NCBI GenBank assembly: GCA_949297975.1
Contig: CASFUX010000011.1
Location: forward strand, 1-34,685
DNA from: an uncultured Bacteroidales bacterium
Lineage (GTDB): Bacteria; Bacteroidota; Bacteroidia; Bacteroidales; Paludibacteraceae
Length of the DNA stretch: 34,685 nucleotides
Direction of reading: 5' to 3'
The notes under the pieces are model-generated. The model did no database searches, was not told where the DNA came from, and worked only from the letters and a program-made list of their open reading frames with translations. Made by a program: the position numbers and the translations under genes. Positions 1 to 5,681 of the stretch are shown here, piece after piece. Positions within the stretch are counted from its first letter, which is position 1. Each line of letters opens with the position of its first letter.

Positions 1-82
1 AGCTGATGCTTTCCGACCCCTTTTGTATGCCGTCTGTCAGACAAACCGCCCGTTTAGCCTTGTATAACAAGTATTTTTGTAT

Positions 83-116
83 AATCTGACGTTCTATACA
101 ACTGAACTACGGGCCC
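83..116 (-). pseudogene. 5' half of a degenerate tRNA, ending at the anticodon loop
   Basis: Read leftward from 116, the sequence gives a 7-nt acceptor strand (GGGCCCG), TA at positions 8-9, a D-stem GTTC/GAAC with loop AGTTGTATA, one linker G, an anticodon-stem strand TCAGA and then TT, the first two anticodon-loop bases. Beyond that no matching 3' anticodon stem, T-arm or acceptor strand follows in the expected place. The D-loop has GT where tRNAs normally keep GG, a further sign of decay. A promoter sits about 35 bp upstream. The layout suits a tRNA broken at the anticodon loop by an integration or rearrangement whose other side lies outside the window. The isotype cannot be assigned. Positions 1-82 hold no recognised gene. 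Confidence 0.45.
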
Positions 117-151
117 TTGATATGTCCTATCCCCGTTTTGTTTTGGGGACA

Positions 152-183
152 CAAAGGTAAGCATTTATTTTCTGATTCTGCAA
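152..183 (-). promoter_or_regulatory. Bacteroidota-type promoter facing the tRNA fragment
   Basis: On the minus strand a TTGC element (183-180) and a TACCTTTG -7 box (159-152) are separated by exactly 20 bp, matching the Bacteroidota consensus. Transcription would start near 145 and enter the tRNA fragment at 116, a normal leader length for a tRNA gene. This supports the view that the fragment was once a functional tRNA. Confidence 0.55.
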
Positions 184-282
184 CAGGAGAACAAAAATAT
201 TTGCGAAACCGAATTTTCTCCTACACACGAGCACCGACAACAAGCACACCCGAATCAGGCAGGCTTGTGGATGGACCAATAC

Positions 283-810
283 CTATTCCTCATACGATTC
301 GAACTCATCGCTGTAACGCAAGGCATGCAAGGCTCGCACGGCATTCAGCAGCTTTTGCCCCCAATGCTCGCCAAAAGCCTCCAGCGACACGGCAAGGGCA
401 TCGTTCATGATATCCTCTACCCCTATGCGGTAACTGGCCGCGAAGTCCTTCAATTCCTGATAGATGTCGGCCAAGTTTTCCGAAATGAACGCGGCTATCG
501 GCGTGTCGCTGTACTTCATTTCCGGATGAAAGACCTCCAAATACACATTATCGTTGCCCAGCAACGCCTCCACGCTTTCGCGCACATACTGATAGTCGTC
601 CTCCGTCACAAACCGCTCGGGGACATCATCGAGCACCATGGCCGGTATCTCAAGCACCTCTGCCTTGGCATAAAGCAACGGCAACAACTTCAACGAACGG
701 ACAATGAATTCATTGCGCGTGCATTCGTTCACGTGTTCGAGCAGCAGGCAGGTTTCCGCCGCCACCGTGACATATTCTATTACATGCTTATTATATACGT
801 CCATATTCAT
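283..810 (-). CDS. DUF5063 domain-containing protein
   Basis: A 175-residue, largely helical, acidic cytoplasmic protein with no signal peptide or membrane segment. The opening (VYNKHVIEYVTVAAETCLLLE) and the middle part rich in YAKAEVLEIP and YQYVRESVEALLG resemble the Bacteroidota DUF5063 family, which has no established function. A second ATG two codons in (804) is an equally good start. It is the last gene of a leftward group, 51 bp after the lipid kinase, so the two are probably co-transcribed. Family assignment is from recognition of the sequence pattern; no role is proposed. Confidence 0.75.
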   Translation of the reverse strand: MNMDVYNKHVIEYVTVAAETCLLLEHVNECTRNEFIVRSLKLLPLLYAKAEVLEIPAMVLDDVPERFVTEDDYQYVRESVEALLGNDNVYLEVFHPEMKYSDTPIAAFISENLADIYQELKDFAASYRIGVEDIMNDALAVSLEAFGEHWGQKLLNAVRALHALRYSDEFESYEE

Positions 811-861
811 TCAATAAAAAAGAGGCAATGCGGCTCTGTCGGTAAACGAAGCGCATCGCCT

Positions 862-1755
862 TTATTGGAGTTTCTTCGCACAAAACACTTTCAGCCCGCC
901 CGGCACCACACGCAAACGGACTTCGTTTGCCTGCCCGAGCGGGTCGCCATCCACGTGCAAGGGCATGGCCTCGTCCGAGCGCACCAATAGCTCGCGCGTC
1001 TTCCACGTCTTGACGTACCGGTCGTTTCCCAGCCGATGCGTGTAGAGCTTGACGGCCAACCATAAAGCCGGGAACAGGCGCACGCGCCTCAGTACCACGA
1101 TGTCGAACAAACCATCCTGCACGCTTGCTTCCGGAGCTATCCGGGCCGCGTAGCCCCACTGCGAGGCGTTGGCTACGGTCACGAGGAATGCCTTGCCATC
1201 CCACTCCCCTTTTTCCGACAACACCCGATAGCGCAATGGCTCGTATGTGAAAAACGCCCTCACTATCTTGCCGAAGTAGCTGAGAAAGCCACGCTTCTTC
1301 ACCGTGCAAAAATCCTGGCTGATGCGGGCATCAAACCCCACCCCGCAGGTGCAGAAAAACGGATGCCCGTTTGCCAGGCCATAGTCCATGAGCGACACGG
1401 TCGAACGGTTCAACTGCCTGATGGCGCGGCGGGGGTTGAGCGACATACGCAAGTGACGCGCCAGCCCGTTGCCCGAACCGGTGGGGATGATGCCCAACGC
1501 CGTCCCGGTATGGCACAAGGCCGATGCCACCTCGTTCACCGTGCCGTCGCCGCCCACAGCCACCACGCAATGCACTCCCTGCGCCGCGTAACCGGCCGCC
1601 AGCACAGCCGCATGCCCGGCATACTGCGTGAAAACAATCTCCGGCAAGAAACGCTCCTTGTCCAAATGCTTCCGTATCAGTGCCGGGAGTTTATCCTTGT
1701 GGAATATCCCCGATATGGGGTTGATGATAAAGACTATCCGTTCTTTCCCTTGCAT
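862..1755 (-). CDS. Diacylglycerol kinase / YegS-family lipid kinase
   Basis: A 297-residue member of the DAGK catalytic-domain family, which transfers phosphate from ATP to a lipid hydroxyl (diacylglycerol, or a related lipid such as a sphingoid base). The nucleotide-binding motif GGDGT is at residues 68-72 and the second conserved block, IIPTGSGNGLAR, at about 89-100; GVGFDA follows near 140. The C-terminal half forms the expected beta-sandwich, ending with a DGD-type motif (LHVDGDPLG). There is no signal peptide or transmembrane helix, so it should act at the inner face of the cytoplasmic membrane. Bacteroidales make sphingolipids, so the true substrate may not be diacylglycerol; the sequence alone does not decide this. 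It lies 45 bp after the DUF3127 gene, in the same direction. Confidence 0.88.
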   Translation of the reverse strand: MQGKERIVFIINPISGIFHKDKLPALIRKHLDKERFLPEIVFTQYAGHAAVLAAGYAAQGVHCVVAVGGDGTVNEVASALCHTGTALGIIPTGSGNGLARHLRMSLNPRRAIRQLNRSTVSLMDYGLANGHPFFCTCGVGFDARISQDFCTVKKRGFLSYFGKIVRAFFTYEPLRYRVLSEKGEWDGKAFLVTVANASQWGYAARIAPEASVQDGLFDIVVLRRVRLFPALWLAVKLYTHRLGNDRYVKTWKTRELLVRSDEAMPLHVDGDPLGQANEVRLRVVPGGLKVFCAKKLQ

Positions 1756-1800
1756 CGCGTGTCACACATAAGCGGTCATGATGGCACAACGGGATATCAA

Positions 1801-2163
1801 TCAGAAGGGCAGGTCGCTCCCCTCGTCGCCACCGGCTGCGGGTTCAAACGGAGGCACCTGGCCGGTCATAGCAGCAGCGGCTGCGGCAGGCTGGTTTTGG
1901 TCCTTCTTCACCACCTTCCATGCACGTATATCCGTGTACCAGCGTCCGTTATACTCGCGGCTGTTGATGTCGAAGCTCACTTCCACATCGTCACCAATGG
2001 ACATTGGGAACTGGTCAATCCGGTCGTTGAACAAGTTGAAGCACACTTTGCGCGGGTACTGGTCGTACGTTTCCAACACATAGTCCTGCGAACGCCACTT
2101 CCCGTTGCGTCCTTCGCCCTGGGTCATCGGCAGGACGGCAATGATTTTTCCTGAAATTTCCAT
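1801..2163 (-). CDS. DUF3127 protein (OB-fold, SSB-like tail)
   Basis: A 120-residue protein starting at MEISGKIIAVLP. The longer reading frame upstream is not used because it runs across the promoter. DUF3127 proteins are common in Bacteroidota and are predicted to adopt an OB fold. Here the conserved core (KWRSQDYVLETYDQYPRKVCFNLFND, then GDDVEVSFDINSREYNGRWYTDIRAWKV) covers residues about 22-92. A disordered Q/A/P-rich linker follows, and the protein ends in EGSDLPF. That acidic-hydrophobic tip resembles the C-terminal peptide of single-stranded DNA-binding proteins, which recruits repair proteins. Nucleic-acid binding is therefore plausible but not shown. The gene has its own -7 promoter box just upstream. 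Confidence 0.85.
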   Translation of the reverse strand: MEISGKIIAVLPMTQGEGRNGKWRSQDYVLETYDQYPRKVCFNLFNDRIDQFPMSIGDDVEVSFDINSREYNGRWYTDIRAWKVVKKDQNQPAAAAAAMTGQVPPFEPAAGGDEGSDLPF

Positions 2164-2197
2164 ATCATTATGCTCTTTAAAATCTACGTTAGGCGGG

Positions 2198-2205
2198 CAA
2201 AAGTA
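2198..2205 (-). promoter_or_regulatory. -7 box for the DUF3127 gene
   Basis: The minus strand reads TACTTTTG, matching TAnnTTTG, 35 bp upstream of the DUF3127 start. A convincing -33 element at the usual spacing is not seen, so this is a partial promoter call. Confidence 0.45.
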
Positions 2206-2302
2206 ATACAAATTTGCTTACCGCACCACCTTGCGCCGCTTTTTTCGGCAAATCCGGGCAGCCCGCAAAGCAACTGCCTCCCCGGCCTCCCCGTGCCTTT
2301 CC

Positions 2303-2893
2303 TCAGTGCGTCTTGCGGATGCCGGAGAACACGAACTCCACGATGCTGTTCTTGTTGTTTTCAAACTCGGTGCTGATGCCCTGGCGTATGTAAGGCACTT
2401 CCAGCCCTTTCAGCGCATAGAAGATGATGACGGCGGTAAGGTCGATGTTCACCCGCTTGAACAAGCGTTGCGCCACTCCCTCGTAGAGGATGCTGCGTAT
2501 CATTTCCACCTCGCGCATGTCCACCTTGCGGCGGGCACGCTCCACCTCGTAGATGTCGTGGAAGAAGTCGGCTTTCAACGAGCCGTTGCGGTTCACCGTT
2601 TCCTTCACCGCGTCCAGGTGGGTGATGATGTGGTCGGTGAGCTTCGCCTCCGGGTCGGCTTCCTTGGCCGACACCCGCTCCAGCTGCTCCAGCATGTACG
2701 CCAGCTCGTGGTCTATCACCGCCCGGTACACATCGTCCTTGCTCTTGAAATAGGTATAAAGCGTGCGACGCCCTTTCTGCGAAGCCTCGGCTATGTCGTT
2801 CATGGTCACGTTCTTTTTGCCCCGCTTGGCAAAAAGCTCGCGTGCCACGTCGATAAGATGCTCCCGTGTTCTCGTGTTCTTTGAAGCCTTCAT
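2303..2893 (-). CDS. TetR/AcrR-family transcriptional regulator
   Basis: A 196-residue regulator starting at MKASKNTRTREHLIDVARELF. The N-terminal helix-turn-helix spans residues about 6-52, with the usual TetR signature: an alanine/phenylalanine helix (ARELFAKRG), then NVTMNDIAEASQKGRRTLYTYFKSKDD. The remaining residues, about 55-196, form an all-helical ligand-binding and dimerisation region with no recognisable ligand signature. The longer frame adds 15 residues across the promoter and is rejected. The family normally represses its own gene and neighbours, and a 20-bp palindrome overlapping the promoter fits that. Its target and effector are unknown. Confidence 0.9.
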   Translation of the reverse strand: MKASKNTRTREHLIDVARELFAKRGKKNVTMNDIAEASQKGRRTLYTYFKSKDDVYRAVIDHELAYMLEQLERVSAKEADPEAKLTDHIITHLDAVKETVNRNGSLKADFFHDIYEVERARRKVDMREVEMIRSILYEGVAQRLFKRVNIDLTAVIIFYALKGLEVPYIRQGISTEFENNKNSIVEFVFSGIRKTH

Positions 2894-2915
2894 GCACATC
2901 CGTTTATTCGATGTG

Positions 2916-2943
2916 CAAAGGTAATGCTTTTTTGTCAAAGCAT
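2916..2943 (-). promoter_or_regulatory. TetR promoter -7 box with palindromic operator candidate
   Basis: The minus strand carries TACCTTTG at 2923-2916, a good -7 box 23 bp before the TetR start. Directly upstream, 2924-2943 is a palindrome: ATGCTTT and AAAGCAT arms around a 6-bp centre. It lies between the -33 and -7 positions, so a bound dimer would block RNA polymerase. Autorepression by the adjacent TetR protein is the simplest reading, but binding is inferred. Confidence 0.5.
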
Positions 2944-2959
2944 CTCCCCCCTGTCTGAC

Positions 2960-3030
2960 CGCATGTGTTTTCCCGTTTGTGCGCAGATGTTTTCCTGTTT
3001 ATGCGGGGATGCTTAGCAAGTTCAAGTAGT
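2960..3030. repeat. 22-bp-period repeat, about three units
   Basis: Three units keep a 22-bp step: the ATG of GCATGTGTTTTCCC, GCAGATGTTTTCC and GGGGATGCTT falls at 2963, 2987 and 3009 with the flanking G/C bases aligned (one unit has small shifts). The units match those of the larger arrays at 9762 and 34384. The stretch 2944-3101 holds no gene. Its right part is a pyrimidine-rich sequence (CACCCCTGACCCCTCTCC) followed by the insertion sequence. Confidence 0.6.
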
Positions 3031-3101
3031 AAATACGTGAGTTCGGGATAAGAAAAAGCATTCCTGTCTGCCAATCACCTCACCCCTGACCCCTCTCCAT
3101 A

Positions 3102-3138
3102 GGAGGCTGTGTGAAAACTCACAAAAAAGTTCTTTGAA
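3102..3138 (+). repeat. Left terminal inverted repeat of the IS1182 element
   Basis: 37 bp starting GGAGGCTGTGTGAAAACTC and ending TTCTTTGAA. It matches the reverse complement of 4748-4783 with one substitution and one base difference in an A-run. Confidence 0.9.
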
Positions 3139-3200
3139 ACATTGCACGAAAGAGTAATTATTTGTATCTTAGCAAAGTAAAACAAGAAAAGCATTGCCGA

Positions 3201-4653
3201 ATGAGTTTTATCCAATCCCCGGGACGCAGCCAGTTCATGCTCCCCTCGCTGCTTGACGAGTACGTGTCGGACGACAACCCCGTGCGCATCATAGACGCCT
3301 TCGTGGAACGCCTCGTGGCCAACACTCCCCCGGAGCACGGCAAGGGCGGGAAGGGTACCGGCAGGCCCGCGTACAAGTTCTCCACCCTGCTGAAAATCTA
3401 CGTCTACGGATACCTGAACTCCGTCACCTCCTCGCGGCGGCTGGAGCGCGAGTGCCTGCGCAACCTGGAGGTGATATGGCTGACGGAAAACCTCCATCCC
3501 GACCACAAGACCATTTCCGACTTCCGCCGTGACCACAAGGAGGACATCCGCCGCTGCGCGCTCTCCTTCCGCCGCTTCCTGAAAGAAACCGGCTACATGG
3601 ACGGCGGGAGCGTGGTGACGGACGGGACGAAGGTCAAGGCGTACGCCTCCCGCGACACGCTGTCGCTGTCCGCCGTCAACCAGCGTCTGGAGCGCATGGA
3701 AGCCGAACTGGACCGCTACCTCTCCCAGCTGGACGAGAGCGACCGCTCGGAGAACTTCGACGAGCACCTGGGCACCCTCGCGGACGACCTGGGCGTGGAA
3801 AGCGCCCTGCTGGAGAAGATAGCCGAGCTGCAGGCCCGTGTGGCCGAGCTGGAGAAGCACCGCCGCTTCATGGAGGAGCACGGGGTGGACGAGGCCCTCC
3901 GACCCCGAGGCCCGCGTGATGAAGACGCGCCAGGGCTTCATGCCCGCCTACAACGTCCAGATGACGGTCGACACCAAACACCACCTCATCGCGCAGATGG
4001 ACGTGACGGACCACCCGAACGATTTTGACGACCTGCAGCCCAACGTTTCCTCCCTCAAGGAGGTCGGCATCGAACCCTCGGAAGTCCTGGCCGATGCCGG
4101 TTACGCCAACGAGGAGCAGGGCAGGGCGTTGGAGGGGCAGGGCATCTCGGTGTACGTCCCCTTCCCGGAAAGCGGGCAGGAGCGGAAGGACGGGAAGGCC
4201 GGGCTGCACTTCGCCTACGACGAGGCGCACGACCGCTTCGTCTGCCCCGAAGGCCGCCACCTCGTCCCGGTGCAACGCGACTGCCTGAAACGCGGCAAGA
4301 AATACGACAAGTACCAATGCGGGCAATGCGAAGGCTGCCCGAGGCGGGACGCATGCACCTCCTCCAGGAAAGGCCGGATCGTCTACCGACGCCAGGACGG
4401 CCAATGGCTCGCCGACTACAAGGCCAGGATGAAGTCCAAGCCGTTCAAGGAGAAGCTCGGCGAACGGAAGAAGTACGTGGAACACCCCTTCGGGACGATC
4501 AAGTACCGCATGGGGCAAATCCCGCTGCTGCTCCGCGGCCGCGAGAAGGTGCAGGCGGAAATCGACCTGCACGCCACCTGTTACAACCTGAAACGGCTTC
4601 TGCATGCGGACAACCGCCGGAATTTCCTCTCGAAGGTGCTCTGCTGGGGATGA
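3201..4653 (+). pseudogene. IS1182-family transposase, one frameshift
   Basis: The first part (start MSFIQSPGRSQFM at 3201) holds the DUF772-type N-terminal domain (PVRIIDAFVERL, GRPAYKFSTLLKIYVYGYLN, HKTISDFRRDH) and the first catalytic aspartate in VVTDGTKVKAYAS. The frame then moves by +1 near 3895-3905. There GAGGCCCTCCGACCCC would read in frame as EASDPEARVMK if one C of the run were absent. The second part carries VLADAGYAN (second aspartate), a cysteine cluster CGQCEGCPRRDAC and KYVEHPFGTIKYRMG (catalytic glutamate). All DDE residues are present, so a single indel separates this from an intact enzyme. A programmed frameshift is possible but less likely, since this family is normally one frame. 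The usual start of the longer frame (3162) is a TTG inside the promoter and is rejected. Confidence 0.85.
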
Positions 4654-4747
4654 AAGCCCCAACCCCGCCCTTCTCCGCCCGCATGGGGATTGGCGTGGCA
4701 TCCTAAACCGCAGCCCGGTCACTTTGCCTCTCTTTTATGCAAAACAC

Positions 4748-4783
4748 TTCAAAGAACTTTTTGTGAGTTTTTACACAGCCTCC
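4748..4783 (-). repeat. Right terminal inverted repeat of the IS1182 element
   Basis: 36 bp whose reverse complement begins GGAGGCTGTGTAAAAACTC. It pairs with 3102-3138. Confidence 0.9.
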
Positions 4784-4803
4784 CTAAAGGGGGCTTTGTT
4801 TTT
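4777..4803 (+). terminator. Terminator-like hairpin at the right end of the IS
   Basis: AGCCTCC (4777-4783, the IS end) can pair with GGGGGCT (4789-4795) across a CTAAA loop with one weak pair, followed by a T-rich run (TTGTTTTT). The hairpin is built half from the IS end and half from flanking DNA, so it may be a by-product of insertion. Confidence 0.35.
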
Positions 4804-4808
4804 GACAA

Positions 4809-4923
4809 CACACGCCAGTCAGTGAAAACGACTCGCGCCAGTCGGTGGACACGACTCACGCCAGTTCGTCTTACAAACTCGCGCCAGTCGTTTTCGCAAA
4901 CTCGCGCCAAAATCAGAAAACTT
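4809..4923. repeat. 23-bp-period tandem repeat, five units
   Basis: The core CTCGCGCC or a close variant recurs at 4809 (CACACGCC), 4832, 4855 (CTCACGCC), 4878 and 4901: exactly 23 bp each time. Most units continue AGTCG, then a variable part, then an A-rich end. The array ends nine bases before the -33 box of the GIY-YIG gene promoter. It contains no gene and no spacer-like variation, so it is not a CRISPR array. It could hold phased protein-binding sites or be an inert repeat; the sequence does not decide. Confidence 0.75.
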
Positions 4924-4931
4924 CGTTTTCA

Positions 4932-4963
4932 TTTGCCACTACCCTCGACTTTCACTATCTTTG
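4932..4963 (+). promoter_or_regulatory. Promoter of the GIY-YIG/recQ operon
   Basis: TTTG (4932-4935) and TATCTTTG (4956-4963) are 20 bp apart, an excellent match to the Bacteroidota promoter consensus. The GIY-YIG start lies 39 bp after the -7 box. Confidence 0.75.
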
Positions 4964-5002
4964 ACCGCGACAAAAGAAGGTTGATATAAATAGTTATATG
5001 CA

Positions 5003-5677
5003 ATGGAAAGGAATGAAGTCGGTTATGTGTATATATTGACCAATCCGAGCTTTAGAGAAGATTGGGTGAAGATTGGTAAAAGTGCTCGTCCCGTAGACGT
5101 CCGAAGCAAAGAGCTTGACAACACGGCCGTGCCTTTGCCCTTTGAAATATATGCTACTCTGAAAACGAGCAAATACTCAAAGGTAGAGAAACAGATACAT
5201 AAACAGATAGATCGTCTTACGGATTTGCGAATTCGGCAGAACCGTGAATTTTTCAATATTGCCCCGTCCGTGGCTTTGGACATTATGCGCGATATTGCCG
5301 ATTTGCTTGACGATGCGGAGCTTTGTGTGTATGTGGACGGGGAACCGGTTATCAGCAAAAGCAAAGACGAAGATAAAAAGATAGAAGTCGAAAACAAAGA
5401 AAAGAAGCGCAAGGCTCAGAAACCTTCGTTCAAATTCCATATGATTGGGTTGAACGTGGGTGATGTCGTTGTGTTCGATGCGCTTAACCTGCCGGTAAAA
5501 GTGGCCGGTGATGACAAGATAGAATATGAAGGCCGACTGTACAGCCTGTCTGCTTTTACGGCCAATTTCCTGCCAGAAGAAAAGCAAAACACTTCAGGTT
5601 CTTATCAAGGGCCGAAATATTTCAGTTACCAAGGCAAGACGTTAAGTACTTGGAGGAACGAAAAGGAAAAGGACTGA
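5003..5677 (+). CDS. GIY-YIG / T5orf172-type nuclease-fold protein
   Basis: A 224-residue protein. The first ~95 residues show the T5orf172 version of the GIY-YIG fold: GYVYIL at 7-12, WVKIGKS at 21-27, an arginine at 34, a glutamate in KVEKQIH at 62, and REFF at 81-84. This family includes phage T5 orf172 and domains attached to DNA-processing proteins; several members are predicted endonucleases. Residues about 115-140 are a highly charged lysine/glutamate linker. Residues about 145-215 form a small basic, beta-rich region (VGDVVVFDALNLPVKV, DDKIEYEGRLYSLSAFTANFLP) that I do not recognise; it resembles a small DNA-binding or PLD-associated domain only loosely. The gene ends 4 bp before recQ and shares its promoter, suggesting a linked role in DNA repair or processing. 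Nuclease activity is inferred. Confidence 0.8.
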   Translation: MERNEVGYVYILTNPSFREDWVKIGKSARPVDVRSKELDNTAVPLPFEIYATLKTSKYSKVEKQIHKQIDRLTDLRIRQNREFFNIAPSVALDIMRDIADLLDDAELCVYVDGEPVISKSKDEDKKIEVENKEKKRKAQKPSFKFHMIGLNVGDVVVFDALNLPVKVAGDDKIEYEGRLYSLSAFTANFLPEEKQNTSGSYQGPKYFSYQGKTLSTWRNEKEKD

Positions 5678-5681
5678 ATCC

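Larger units (their letters stand above)
3102..4783 (+). mobile_element. IS1182-family insertion sequence
   Basis: About 1.68 kb bounded by near-perfect terminal inverted repeats and containing one transposase frame. Outer ends read GGAGGCTGTGT on both sides when compared in opposite orientation. No clear target-site duplication is visible. The flanks (CCCCTCTCC on the left, AAAGGGGGCTTT on the right) suggest insertion into a pyrimidine/purine inverted repeat of the kind common in Bacteroidales intergenic DNA. A TTGC-N19-TATCTTAG promoter-like pair (3142-3172) lies just inside the left end. The ends are well preserved, so the element is recent, though its transposase is frameshifted. Confidence 0.88.

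Noticed and set aside
117..410. 97-codon plus-strand gene near the left edge
   Set aside because: It crosses the minus-strand tRNA promoter and the end of the DUF5063 gene and has no domain or start context.
4809..4923. CRISPR array
   Set aside because: Only an 8-13 bp core is conserved at 23-bp steps; there is no room for spacers.
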